NCBI GenBank assembly: GCA_031277855.1
Contig: JAITLO010000008.1
Coordinates: forward strand, 1 to 64,000
Reading direction: 5' to 3'
Length of the DNA: 64,000 nt
Origin: Acidovorax sp.
Lineage (GTDB): Bacteria; Pseudomonadota; Gammaproteobacteria; Burkholderiales; Burkholderiaceae_C
Shown: piece by piece, positions 44,859-54,709 of the stretch
Layout of the letters: each line of letters starts with the position of its first letter
How positions within the stretch are numbered: the first letter of the stretch is position 1
The notes under the pieces: model-generated
The model's database searches: none
Told to the model about the DNA's origin: nothing
The model's input: only the letters and a program-made list of their open reading frames with translations
Position numbers and translations under genes: made by a program

Positions 44859-45685
44859 GGCTGTTCTCCCCTTCCCCCGGACGGGGGAAGGTTGGGATGG
44901 GGGAGAGCGTCGGTGCTGCTGCCTGCGTCCTGGGGCGTTAGCCCCAGGTACGCTTGCTGGACGATGGGCGAGGCAATGACCTCGGCCGGCGCGCCATCGG
45001 CCACCAGCGTGCCATTGGTGAGCACGATGATGCGATCGGCCAGCTCGCGCACCACATCCATCTTGTGTTCCACCAGCAAGATGATCTTGGTCTTGTCTTT
45101 TTTGAGTGCGCGTATCAGGTCCAGAATCACCGGCGCCTCGTCGTGGCTCATGCCGGCCGTGGGCTCGTCAAACATATAGACCTGGGGCTCCAGCGCCATC
45201 AGCAGCGCCACTTCCAGCTTGCGCTGGTCGCCATGGGGCAGGGAGGATACGGGCTCGTCGCGGCGCTCCCACATGGCCACCTGTTCCAGGATGCTCTGGG
45301 TGCGTGCCAGCAGCTGGCCGTGGTCACTCCAGATGCTCCACAGATTCATGCCGCGGCGGTGGCGGCCTTGCTGCGTGGCCTGCACGGCCAGGCGCACGTT
45401 CTCCTGCACCGACAGGCCGGGGAAGAGATTGGTCAGCTGAAAGGCGCGCCCCAGGCCGGCGCGGGTACGCAGCGAGGGCGGCAGCGTCGTCAGATCCTGG
45501 CCGTTCAGGGTCACGCGGCCGGCGCTGGCCTTGAGCTGGCCCGAGATCAGATTGAAGTAGGTGGTCTTGCCTGCCCCGTTGGGGCCGACGATGGCGGTCA
45601 GCGTGCCGGGCGCAAAGGCACAGCTCACGCCATTGACCGCCACATGGCCGCCAAAGCGAATGGTGAGCTTGTCAGTGGTCAGCAT
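44855..45685 (-). CDS. livG: Branched-chain amino-acid-type ABC transporter ATPase LivG
   Basis: The second ATPase, 276 residues: Walker A GPNGAGKTT (residues 34-42), signature LPHGDQRKLE, Walker B VYMFDEPTAGMSHDE, and the LivG-type C-terminal switch. The ATG at 45683-45685 gives MLTTDKLTIRFGG, the usual start. After the conserved end (QAYLGL) there is an extra tail of about 24 residues, including DALPHPNLPPSGGRG, written by a palindromic repeat inserted in the 3' end of the gene. Confidence 0.93.
   Translation of the reverse strand: MLTTDKLTIRFGGHVAVNGVSCAFAPGTLTAIVGPNGAGKTTYFNLISGQLKASAGRVTLNGQDLTTLPPSLRTRAGLGRAFQLTNLFPGLSVQENVRLAVQATQQGRHRRGMNLWSIWSDHGQLLARTQSILEQVAMWERRDEPVSSLPHGDQRKLEVALLMALEPQVYMFDEPTAGMSHDEAPVILDLIRALKKDKTKIILLVEHKMDVVRELADRIIVLTNGTLVADGAPAEVIASPIVQQAYLGLTPQDAGSSTDALPHPNLPPSGGRGEQP
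44862..44905 (-). repeat. REP-like palindrome inside the 3' end of livG
   Basis: CCTTCCCCCG/CGGGGGAAGG inverted pair with flanking CATCCCAACC. On the coding strand it reads PHPNLPPSGGRG, the peptide typically produced when this kind of repeat lies in a reading frame. Confidence 0.65.
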
Positions 45686-45792
45686 GAAAGAGTGTGCAAT
45701 CCATGAAAGCGAAGGAGTGAAAACGAAGGGTTGAAGGCGAATCAACCCGCAGCGCATACGGTGTATGCACTGTCAGCTATCAAAATTGGGTG

Positions 45793-45824
45793 ATTCCTGC
45801 ACGCCGGAGAAGGCGCGCAGGAAT
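45793..45824 (-). promoter_or_regulatory. Stem-loop between livK and livG
   Basis: In the minus-strand transcript a 13-bp stem (one G-U pair) with a 6-base loop lies 16 bases after the livK stop. There is no T-run, so it is more likely an mRNA-stabilising or processing element that keeps livK mRNA abundant relative to the downstream genes than a full terminator. Confidence 0.55.
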
Positions 45825-45839
45825 GGGTGGTGCCTGGGT

Positions 45840-47036
45840 TTACCGGTTGCGAATCGGTATTTGCATTTCTTCGGGCTTGATCTCGCGCACCAGCTCCGGC
45901 ACGCCCCAGGCCAGTGCCGGGTCGTTCTTGATGCGGAAGTGGTACATGCTTTGCAGGGCCTGGTGGTCCTCCTTGCGGAAGGTCATGACGCCCTTGGGCG
46001 TTTCAAAGCTCATGCCTTCCATGGCCTTGATCAAGGTGTTGGTCTTGGTCTCGCCATTGGTTTTCTTCAGCGCCGTGACGATGGCCATGGCCGCCGAGAA
46101 ACCGCCTGCAGTGAAGAAATCCGGTGGGGCATTGAACTGTTTTTGGTTCATGGTCACCAGGGCGTCATTCACCGGGTTCTTGGGAATGCCGTAGTAGTAA
46201 TAGGTGGCGCCCTCCATGCCGGGCAGGTTTTTGTAGGCTGCCATGGCCGGCAGAATATTGCCGCCGGTGGCGATCTCTATGCCGTAGCGCTTGAGGTCCA
46301 TGTCGGCAATCTTGAAGGGGTTGCCGGCACCGGCCCACACAATCCAGATCACTTTTTTGCCGGGCTGGTCCTTGAGCTTGTCGATCAGGCGCTGGGCGCC
46401 GGCGGTGAAGTCGGTGGTGGCGGCAGGCAGAAACTCCTCATGCACCAGCTTGCCTTTTTTGACAGCGTCCTTGAAGGCCTTGACGCCGTCACGGCCGAAG
46501 GCGTTGTCCTGGGCCAGCGTGGCGATGGTGACGCCGGGCTTGTCTATGGCCACGGCATTGCTGATGGCGTCCTGGCTGGAGTTGCGGCCGGTGCGGAAGA
46601 TGTATTTATTCCACTTGTCACCGGTGATGGAGTCGGCCACGGCGGGCTCGACAATCAGGATTTTCTTGTATTCCTCGGCCACGGGCAGCATGGCCAGGGC
46701 CACGCCAGAGGCGCTGGGGCCCACGGCCAGATCGGCCTTGTCGTCGGAATAGGCGCTGGCCAGCAGGCTCTTGCCCAGGTCGGGCTTGCCCTGGTCGTCT
46801 TTTTCAATCACCACCAGTTTTTTGCCGGCCACGGTCATGGTGCCGCCGGTGGCGTAGTTCAGGCCCATCAGCAGGCCGGCCTGGGTTTGTTTGCCATAGG
46901 CCTCCAGCGCGCCGGTCTTGCTGTAGACATGGGCGATGCGGATTTCGGACTGCGCCAGGGCGGCGGTGGATGTGGCCAGAGTGGCGCCAGCAATGGCGGC
47001 CAGGGCCGCCGAAGTGATCAGCGTGCGGCGATGCAT
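45840..47036 (-). CDS. livK: Branched-chain amino-acid-type ABC transporter substrate-binding protein
   Basis: A periplasmic binding protein of 398 residues. AGGAGA precedes the ATG at 47034-47036, giving the signal peptide RRTLITSAALAAIAGATLA..ALAQ. The mature part starts IRIAHVYSKTGALEAYGKQTQ and has VGPSASGVALAMLPVAEEYK and TIATLAQDNAFGRDGVKAFK, marks of the Leu/Ile/Val- and amide-binding family. It is the first gene of the transporter operon, with a sigma-54-type promoter upstream. The ligand cannot be told from sequence. Confidence 0.92.
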   Translation of the reverse strand: MHRRTLITSAALAAIAGATLATSTAALAQSEIRIAHVYSKTGALEAYGKQTQAGLLMGLNYATGGTMTVAGKKLVVIEKDDQGKPDLGKSLLASAYSDDKADLAVGPSASGVALAMLPVAEEYKKILIVEPAVADSITGDKWNKYIFRTGRNSSQDAISNAVAIDKPGVTIATLAQDNAFGRDGVKAFKDAVKKGKLVHEEFLPAATTDFTAGAQRLIDKLKDQPGKKVIWIVWAGAGNPFKIADMDLKRYGIEIATGGNILPAMAAYKNLPGMEGATYYYYGIPKNPVNDALVTMNQKQFNAPPDFFTAGGFSAAMAIVTALKKTNGETKTNTLIKAMEGMSFETPKGVMTFRKEDHQALQSMYHFRIKNDPALAWGVPELVREIKPEEMQIPIRNR

Positions 47037-47104
47037 GTCTTGTCTCCTAGTCAGTTGGTGTGCGTGAAGTGCTTCTCCACTGCGCGATTTGTAGCAATCT
47101 TGTA

Positions 47105-47120
47105 AGCAGGCTTTGTGCCA
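47105..47120 (-). promoter_or_regulatory. Sigma-54 promoter of the livKGFHM operon
   Basis: On the minus strand TGGCACAAAGCCTGCT matches the -24/-12 consensus TGGCAC-N5-TTGCW except for one base, with GG and GC exactly 10 bases apart. The expected start point is near 47094, 58 bases ahead of the livK ATG. Confidence 0.75.
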
Positions 47121-47194
47121 GCTATCGCGCAGACAGTCTGCAGCCTGTGCAGGCCACCAAGCCGCATGGGCTGAGGTGGGCTGAGATGGGATGG

Positions 47195-47233
47195 TTGTCT
47201 GAATTTCAGGCAATCCGTTTGCCTGAAATTCAG

Positions 47234-47257
<24 letters not shown>
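47195..47257 (-). promoter_or_regulatory. Tandem enhancer-type operator sites upstream of livK
   Basis: Two palindromes with core CTGAA-N-TTCAG at 47199-47209 and 47223-47233, set in larger mirrored arms (TTGTCTGAATTTCAGGCAA and its near-complement). A third, degenerate copy ends with ATTTCAGACAA at 47247-47257. The centres lie about 110, 134 and 154 bases upstream of the predicted sigma-54 start point. The second site overlaps, and the third lies inside, the last codons of the regulator gene. Confidence 0.65.
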
Positions 47258-48784
<1,527 letters not shown>

Positions 48785-48981
48785 GGCCCGCCATGGTATG
48801 CGGGAATGACGGGGTCCTGTGCTTTACCGCAGGCCTAAGCGCCAGGGCAGGGCCTGTATAGAAAAGAGCAGCAAAAGAGCCGTCCTGGGCCAGGGATGGC
48901 GGGGCTTGGGCAAAAGGCCTCAAGTAGAATAGCCCGGCTCACTGCTGGGCAGGCCTTCTTGGGTCCATGCACAGCCTCTAA

Positions 48982-49247
48982 GAACGTGTTCAAAGTCTCC
49001 TCGCGGCGCGCCAGTGTCTTTGAGGGATGGGATACAAGGCGCGAGACCGCAGCAATAGCCGTGCTATTGCGAGGATTCGCAACACAGTAGACCGCCCGCA
49101 AAGCCACTGGCCCGAAGGGTTGGAGCGAAATCGGGCGATTTCTTCGCGCTGTGGCTTGCTTGCACACGAGTGCAAGCTGCGCTCCATCGCTTCGAACTCA
49201 TCCCGATTGCGCTCCAACGCGCCTGCGTAGAGACTTTGAACACGTTC
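48982..49247. mobile_element. MITE (non-autonomous element) with perfect terminal inverted repeats
   Basis: A 266-bp element bounded by GAACGTGTTCAAAGTCTC (48982-48999) and its exact complement (49230-49247), flanked on both sides by TAA (48979-48981 and 49248-49250) as target duplication. Inside is no transposase or other gene, only GC-rich sequence with smaller inverted repeats (for example TTGGAGCGAAATCGGG against its counterpart CCCGATTGCGCTCCAA). It occupies most of the 573-bp gap between the regulator and ppiD. Ends and TAA duplication resemble those of the IS5-type element at the left edge. Confidence 0.85.
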
Positions 49248-49358
49248 TAACGGTGATTCCCCATCGCCGCACGCTCCGCAGGAGCGCGGCGGCGGGTCAA
49301 GGCGGGCCCTGGGTTCGCCTTTTTTCTTGCATCTGCAGCAGCTTCAGAAAGTTTGACT

Positions 49359-51263
49359 ATGCTCGAATCCATCCGCAAGAACTCCAAGATCGTGATGATC
49401 TTGCTGTTCCTGCTGATCATTCCCTCGTTCATTTTTGTCGGTGTCGACCAAAATTACTTCACCGCTTCCAGCCCGACAGTGGCGCGCGTGGATGGTCAGG
49501 ACATCACCCAGGCTGACTGGGACAATGCGCATCGCGTGGAAAGCGATCGCATGCGTGCAGAAATGCCTAATCTGGATCCCAAGCTGTTGGACTCCGACGA
49601 GGCCAAGTACGCCACGCTGGAGCGCATGGTGCGTGACCGCGTGATCGTTGCCGCAGCGCAAAAAATGCACCTGACCACCAGCGACGCCCAATTGGTGCGC
49701 ACGCTGCAGGGCATTCCTGCAATTGCCTCCCTGCGCAAGCCCGATGGCAGCCTGGATGCCGATGGCTACCGCGCCCTGGTGGCTTCGCAAGGCCTGACGC
49801 CAGAAGGCTTTGAAGCCAACTTGCGCCGCGAATTGGCGCTGAACCAGGTCATGGGCAGCGTGCTCAACACCTCGTTCACCACAGCCGCTGCCACCGATGT
49901 GGGCATGGACGCTGTGCTGCAGCGCCGTGAAATCCAGGTGGCCATGTTCGATGCCAACCAGTACAAGGCCGGCCTCACGCCTTCGGCCGATGAACTCAAG
50001 GCCTTCTATGAGGCCCATGAGGCCAAGTTCCGCAAGCCTGAGCAGGCCGACATCGAATATGTGGTGCTGGACCTGAACACGGTCAAGCAAGGCATTCAGC
50101 TGAATGAAGACGATGTGCGTACCTATTACAAGGAAAACGCACAACGCCTTGCCGGCGTGCAAGAAGAGCGCCGTGCCAGCCACATCCTGATCAATGCGCC
50201 CCAATCGGCCAGTGCCGAAGAGCGTGCGAAGGCGAAAGCCAAGGCCGAAGCCCTGCTGGCCGAGGTGCGTGCCAAGCCCGACAGCTTTGCCGAAGTGGCC
50301 AAGAAGGAGTCGCAAGATCCGGGTTCTGCTGCCCAAGGCGGCGATCTGGGCTTTTTTGCCCGTGGCGCCATGGTGCCTGCATTTGAGCAGGCCGTCTTCA
50401 GCCTGGCCAAGGGTGCCATCAGCGATGTGGTGGAAACCGATTTTGGCTACCACATCATCCATGTGACGGATGTGAAGCTGCCCCCCGTGCCCAGCTATGA
50501 GCAGCTGCGCCCCAAGATCGTGGAAGAGCTGCAGCAACAGCAAGCCCAGCGCAAGTACGCCGACGTGGCCGACACCTTCTCCAATCTGGTGTATGAGCAG
50601 GCCGACAGCCTGCAGCCCGTGGCCGAGAAGCTGGGTCTGAAGGTGCAAAAGGCCAGCAATGTGCAGCGCAACCCGCAGCCGGGTCTGGAAGGTCCTTTGG
50701 CCAATGCCCGCTTCCTGCAGGCGCTGTTTGCGCCCGATTCGCTGGAATCCAAGCGCAACACCGAAGCCGTGGAGTTTGGCACCAGCCAGATGGTGGCCGG
50801 CCGCATCACGCGCTACGAAGCTGCACATACCGAAGCCCTGGCCGCCGTCGAAGCCGACGTCAAGCGCCTGTGGGTGGCCGACAAGGCTGCCGAGGCTGCC
50901 AAGAAGGACGGAGAGCAAAAGCTGGGCGAATGGAAGGCCGATGCCAGCAAGGCACAGGGCCTGGCCGCCGCACAGGTGGTCTCGCGCAACGAGCCCAAGG
51001 GCCTGCCGCGTGACGTGATCGATGCGGCGCTGGTGGCTCCGGTGCAAGGCGATGCCGTAGCATGGACCGGCGTGTCGCTGGGCCAGGCAGGCTATGCCGT
51101 GGTCAAGGTCAACAAGGTCATGCCCAGCGAGCGCAAGGATGCAGAGTTCTCCCGCCAGGCTGCGCAGCAGTATGTGCAGCTGTGGTCTTCGGCGGAAGGC
51201 GCTGCCTACTACGAGATGCTGAAGCAGCGCTTCAAGGTGCAGATCAAGGTGCCGCGCCCCTGA
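49359..51263 (+). CDS. ppiD: Peptidylprolyl isomerase PpiD (SurA-N/parvulin family)
   Basis: PpiD is an inner-membrane-anchored periplasmic folding factor. The 634-residue protein has one N-terminal membrane helix (about 10-29, [20 protein letters not shown]), a SurA_N-like helical domain, a parvulin domain at about 270-375 ([42 protein letters not shown]), and a C-terminal helical part. ATG at 49359 is preferred to an in-frame TTG two codons earlier. In many proteobacteria ppiD follows hupB; here 8.7 kb separates them. Confidence 0.93.
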   Translation: MLESIRKNSKIVMILLFLLIIPSFIFVGVDQNYFTASSPTVARVDGQDITQADWDNAHRVESDRMRAEMPNLDPKLLDSDEAKYATLERMVRDRVIVAAAQKMHLTTSDAQLVRTLQGIPAIASLRKPDGSLDADGYRALVASQGLTPEGFEANLRRELALNQVMGSVLNTSFTTAAATDVGMDAVLQRREIQVAMFDANQYKAGLTPSADELKAFYEAHEAKFRKPEQADIEYVVLDLNTVKQGIQLNEDDVRTYYKENAQRLAGVQEERRASHILINAPQSASAEERAKAKAKAEALLAEVRAKPDSFAEVAKKESQDPGSAAQGGDLGFFARGAMVPAFEQAVFSLAKGAISDVVETDFGYHIIHVTDVKLPPVPSYEQLRPKIVEELQQQQAQRKYADVADTFSNLVYEQADSLQPVAEKLGLKVQKASNVQRNPQPGLEGPLANARFLQALFAPDSLESKRNTEAVEFGTSQMVAGRITRYEAAHTEALAAVEADVKRLWVADKAAEAAKKDGEQKLGEWKADASKAQGLAAAQVVSRNEPKGLPRDVIDAALVAPVQGDAVAWTGVSLGQAGYAVVKVNKVMPSERKDAEFSRQAAQQYVQLWSSAEGAAYYEMLKQRFKVQIKVPRP

Positions 51264-51331
51264 TGTGAGGGAAAAGTTTTCAGAATCTCTCTGGAGGCTC
51301 TGAAAACCGGGCTACAATAGCGTTCTCTTCC

Positions 51332-51408
51332 GGTGGCTGTAGCTCAGTTGGTAGAGTCCAGGATTGTGATTCCTGTTGTCGTGGGTTCGAGCCCCATCAG
51401 CCACCCCA
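51332..51408 (+). tRNA. tRNA-His (anticodon GUG), copy 1
   Basis: A 77-nt tRNA with the extra G-1 pairing to C73, as histidine tRNA requires, acceptor GTGGCTG/CAGCCAC, anticodon loop with GTG, and an encoded CCA. Confidence 0.96.
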
Positions 51409-51490
51409 ATTTTTCTCCTTCGGCATGTCTTTTTAGGACGGCATGCTGACAAGGAAACCCCAAGGAGCCATTCCTTGGCAAACCTCTTCC

Positions 51491-51567
51491 GGTGGCTGTA
51501 GCTCAGTTGGTAGAGTCCAGGATTGTGATTCCTGTTGTCGTGGGTTCGAGCCCCATCAGCCACCCCA
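51491..51567 (+). tRNA. tRNA-His (anticodon GUG), copy 2
   Basis: Identical to the first copy over all 77 nt and preceded by the same CTCTTCC, 159 bp downstream. The two arose by local duplication and are read into the terminator that follows. Confidence 0.96.
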
Positions 51568-51571
51568 AATC

Positions 51572-51604
51572 AAAAAAGCCGTTGATTTTCAACGGCTTTT
51601 TTCT
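51572..51604 (+). terminator. Rho-independent terminator after the tRNA-His pair
   Basis: AAAAAAGCCGTTGA/TCAACGGCTTTTTT around a 3-base loop. Confidence 0.88.
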
Positions 51605-51726
51605 TTTCTGCGCTGACCCGTGTAGCACTCGCTGTGGCAGCAGGTCTAGCACTTCCCAAGCGACGCCCCTTCGGATTTGAGCAGCGCCTGACTCTGGAGT
51701 CCAGTCTCGAAGATAGGAGATCGGAC
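51605..51726. other. Unassigned sequence between tRNA terminator and IS3 remnant
   Basis: About 120 bp without a gene or clear repeat. The last 30 bases (ending AGATAGGAGATCGGAC) look like the leader of the degenerate IS3 orfA that follows. Confidence 0.4.
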
Positions 51727-51970
51727 ATGAAGAAGAGGTTTACGGAAGAACAGACCATTGGTTTCCTGCAGGCAGCTGAATCAGGCTTGCCGGTGGCACG
51801 GTTTCCTTGAGGCCAGCTACTACCTCTGACGCAGCAAGTCTGGCGGCATGAGCGTGTCCGATGCCCTGCTTGAGAATGAGGTGACGAAAGAAGCTTTGAG
51901 AAAAAAGTGGTGAGCGCACTCGCATGGCGCGAGCTGGTACGTCACATGATCAGCAGCGGACTGAGCGAGC
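51727..51970 (+). pseudogene. Decayed IS3-family (IS407-type) transposase orfA/orfB remnant
   Basis: The start MKKRFTEEQTIGFLQAAESG is a typical IS3 orfA opening. It breaks at a stop (51808-51810) through a frameshift, resumes as EASYYL with a nonsense codon in place of the conserved Trp, then RSKSGGMSVSDA. About 20 central residues are deleted before LLENEVTKEALRKKW. Immediately after the orfA stop, VSALAWRELVRHMISSGLSE matches the start of orfB, after which homology ends. At least one frameshift, one nonsense mutation and deletions make it non-functional. Confidence 0.85.
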
Positions 51971-52053
51971 CGGCCAAAACCCCTATTGCAAAACCCTGGA
52001 GCGATCGGTAATTTCGACGCGGCAACCCAGCATACGTCCGCGTCAAGGCAGCC

Positions 52054-53040
52054 ATGCAAAATACCGATCATTACAAATGCTTTGAGCGGGTCCTGGAAAT
52101 CACGCGCAGTGCCGGAGCGATCGATGAACTGGCGTGCTCAGTCCTCGACGAGGTCTTCGACCTGACGGCCTGCTCGGCGGCTCAGATTTCTACGTGGGAT
52201 GCTGAACGACAAAGTCATCACACCGTGGCGTCCAAGGGCTACTCGTCCATCACCCGCAGCGCACTGAACGACTCGAGATATCGCAACGATCTGGTCTGGC
52301 CATTTCTGGAAAAGAGCTACGGCGCAGTCTTCTGGAAAGACTGCCCTTTCGAAGTCGGCCAGTCGAATTTTTACTCGTCGATCCTGAAACCCGGTGGCTA
52401 TGGCGAAGGTGGGACAGTCATCTTGCGCGACCGGCAGCAGGGTTATCTGGGCATGTTGACAGTCAACATGACAGGCAGCCAGCCGCCTCCGCAAAGCGCG
52501 CGTGATCTGCTGGGTCTCATCGGGGCTGCGTTGGTGCCTCTGGTCGATCCTTATACGATGCCCAGGCGCCTCGCCGCACTTTGCGCACCGCGCCATGCTG
52601 CTGCGGTATTTGACGTCAAAAAAGGTTGGTGCGACATCAGCGGTGAGGGGCTGCCGCCCGCCGAGCTACTTGAGTCGTTGTCTGTTGCTCCGCCTCTCAG
52701 GCTGCCCATGAAGTCCAACTGGCAACACGCAAGGCGCGGAAAATCCAGCGGACCGCAAATGGGTAAGTCCATCAGCTTCTCGATCTATCCCATACACGAT
52801 GGCAGTTGCCAGCAACTTCTGACCTGGCGGCATGATGATTCGCCACATGGATTGACGCCACGCGAGATGGAGGTCTTAAAAGCCGTGGCAAAAGGGTTTT
52901 CCAACCACGAGATTGGCCTGTCGCTGGGGATTAGCGGCCGGACGGCGTCTACGCACGTCGAAAGAATACTCCGCAAGCTCAATGTGCAGACACGTGCGGG
53001 CGCTGCGTCGATGGCCACGCAGATGGGTCTGTATTTCTGA
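52054..53040 (+). CDS. LuxR-family transcriptional regulator with GAF-like sensor region
   Basis: A regulator of 328 residues. The C-terminal LuxR helix-turn-helix reads LTPREMEVLKAVAKGFSNHE followed by IGLSLGISGRTASTHVERIL (about 262-318). The N-terminal 200 residues look like a GAF-type sensor domain, not an autoinducer or receiver domain. It begins about 80 bp after an IS3 remnant and 129 bp before an amidase gene on the same strand, which it probably controls. Confidence 0.82.
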   Translation: MQNTDHYKCFERVLEITRSAGAIDELACSVLDEVFDLTACSAAQISTWDAERQSHHTVASKGYSSITRSALNDSRYRNDLVWPFLEKSYGAVFWKDCPFEVGQSNFYSSILKPGGYGEGGTVILRDRQQGYLGMLTVNMTGSQPPPQSARDLLGLIGAALVPLVDPYTMPRRLAALCAPRHAAAVFDVKKGWCDISGEGLPPAELLESLSVAPPLRLPMKSNWQHARRGKSSGPQMGKSISFSIYPIHDGSCQQLLTWRHDDSPHGLTPREMEVLKAVAKGFSNHEIGLSLGISGRTASTHVERILRKLNVQTRAGAASMATQMGLYF

Positions 53041-53168
53041 TTCCATATACGTCAGTTGACGGATGTCGGCCCCCACCCCCCTGACTAGACTGATTTCATC
53101 GACCGATCCTGGAATGCGCAATCGCTTTCACGACCGGTCGGTGCAACGGTTTCAATCAGGAGGCAAAT

Positions 53169-54650
53169 GTGTCGGCAAAAGAATTATTCGATTTATCTAC
53201 GGCATCGGGAATTGCGGCGGCCATTCGGGATGGCGAGGTGTCCGCGTTGGAAGTGACGGATGCGGCCATCCAGCGCATCAGCGATCGCAACCCGGCGTTG
53301 AACGCCATCACCTTCACCGATTTTGAGGGGGCCCGGCAGGCGGCCCGCCGACTTCAGCAGAAGATCTCTCGCAAGGAGCCGCTCGGACCACTGGCCGGCG
53401 TTCCCATGCTGATGAAGGATCTGTACGGGTTCAAACCCGGTTGGCCCGCTTCGTATGGACTGGTTTCGGGTTTACGTGGCAACCTGGCCACGAACTACAG
53501 CGTCTTTCCCCAGCGAGTTGAAGCGGCTGGCGGCATCCTCTTGGGGCAGACCAACAGCCCTGTATTCGGTTTCAGGGGGACCACAGACAACCGCGCGGTG
53601 GGGCCGACGCGCAATCCTTTCTCGCTGCGGCACAACGCCGGAGGTTCTTCGGGCGGAAGCGCGGCAGCGGTCGCCGATGGCATCGTGCCGATCGCTGGCG
53701 CCACCGATGGCGGTGGCTCGATCCGCATTCCATCAGCCTGGTGCGGTGCCGTGGGTTTTCAGCCCTCGGCGGGGCGCGTGCCCTTCATCGCACGGCCCAA
53801 TGCCTTCGGCTCGGCCTTCTATCTGTACGAAGGACCGATCGCACGTAATGTGAAGGACATATCGCTTGCAATGGCCGCTCTACAGGGGCAGGCCGCACGG
53901 GATCCCGCGTCGTTGACAGTAGATGTCGACTTCGAGCAAGCGTTGCACCGCCCGATCAAAGGCAAGCGAATCGCTTTCACACCAGATTTCGGGATCTTCC
54001 CGGTGGACCCCCGCATCGTGGCACTTCTGCGTGAAGCCGTTCAGGCGTTCGAGGCGGCCGGTGCGACCGTCGAGGAAGTCGACCTCCGTCTTCCATATTC
54101 TCAGGACCGATTGAGCGATATCTGGTGCCGGACGACCGCCATCGGCATCCATGAAACCCTCGAGGCCCTGCTGGCTGGCGGCCATGACATCCGCACGCAC
54201 AGCTCTGGCGATCTTCCCGCGGAAATGATGAAGTGGGTCGACTCCGTTCCCTCTCTGAAAGTCACCGAGTTGTTCGAGGACCAGGTGGTCAGAACCCAGG
54301 TGCTGGATTGTTTTGCCGACCTGTTCCAGACCTTTGACTATGTCGTCGCGCCGACGCTGGCCTGCATGCCGGTTCGCAATGCAAGTGAAGGACTGACGCA
54401 AGGCCCAGACAGCATCAATGGAACACCTGTCGACCCACTGATTGGCTGGTGCCTGACCTACCTGACCAACTTCACAGGAAATCCCAGTGCCTCGGTGCCT
54501 GCCGGGCTGATTGATGGTCTGCCGGTCGGCATGCTCGTCATCGGGCCCCGTCACGGTGATGCCGATGTGTTGGCAGCCATCAGCGAGTTCGAGCAAGCGA
54601 GACCCTGGGGGCACATCTACCGCATTCCCGAATCCCGTCTCCTCTCTTGA
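53169..54650 (+). CDS. Amidase (amidase signature family)
   Basis: An amidase-signature hydrolase of 493 residues. The Ser-cisSer-Lys triad is visible: Lys83 in GVPMLMKDLYG, Ser160 in NAGGSSGGS and nucleophile Ser184 in TDGGGSIRIPS, with the normal 24-residue spacing between the serines. The start is GTG at 53169, five bases after a perfect AGGAGG; an overlapping ATG is in another frame. It is not GatA by context. With the permease gene after it, it probably hydrolyses an imported amide. Confidence 0.9.
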   Translation: MSAKELFDLSTASGIAAAIRDGEVSALEVTDAAIQRISDRNPALNAITFTDFEGARQAARRLQQKISRKEPLGPLAGVPMLMKDLYGFKPGWPASYGLVSGLRGNLATNYSVFPQRVEAAGGILLGQTNSPVFGFRGTTDNRAVGPTRNPFSLRHNAGGSSGGSAAAVADGIVPIAGATDGGGSIRIPSAWCGAVGFQPSAGRVPFIARPNAFGSAFYLYEGPIARNVKDISLAMAALQGQAARDPASLTVDVDFEQALHRPIKGKRIAFTPDFGIFPVDPRIVALLREAVQAFEAAGATVEEVDLRLPYSQDRLSDIWCRTTAIGIHETLEALLAGGHDIRTHSSGDLPAEMMKWVDSVPSLKVTELFEDQVVRTQVLDCFADLFQTFDYVVAPTLACMPVRNASEGLTQGPDSINGTPVDPLIGWCLTYLTNFTGNPSASVPAGLIDGLPVGMLVIGPRHGDADVLAAISEFEQARPWGHIYRIPESRLLS

Positions 54651-54709
54651 CCCGCATTCCAAAGACGAACCATCGAATTCAGTCGGAAGACACACGAAAG
54701 GATAGCCCC

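Noticed and set aside
51332..51567. Tandem repeat of about 80 bp considered as a CRISPR-like array
   Set aside because: The repeats are complete tRNA-His genes with CCA; there are only two and no cas genes.
53063..53326. Small open frame overlapping the start of the amidase gene
   Set aside because: It is in another frame; AGGAGG fits the GTG start of the amidase and the small frame has no resemblance to known proteins.
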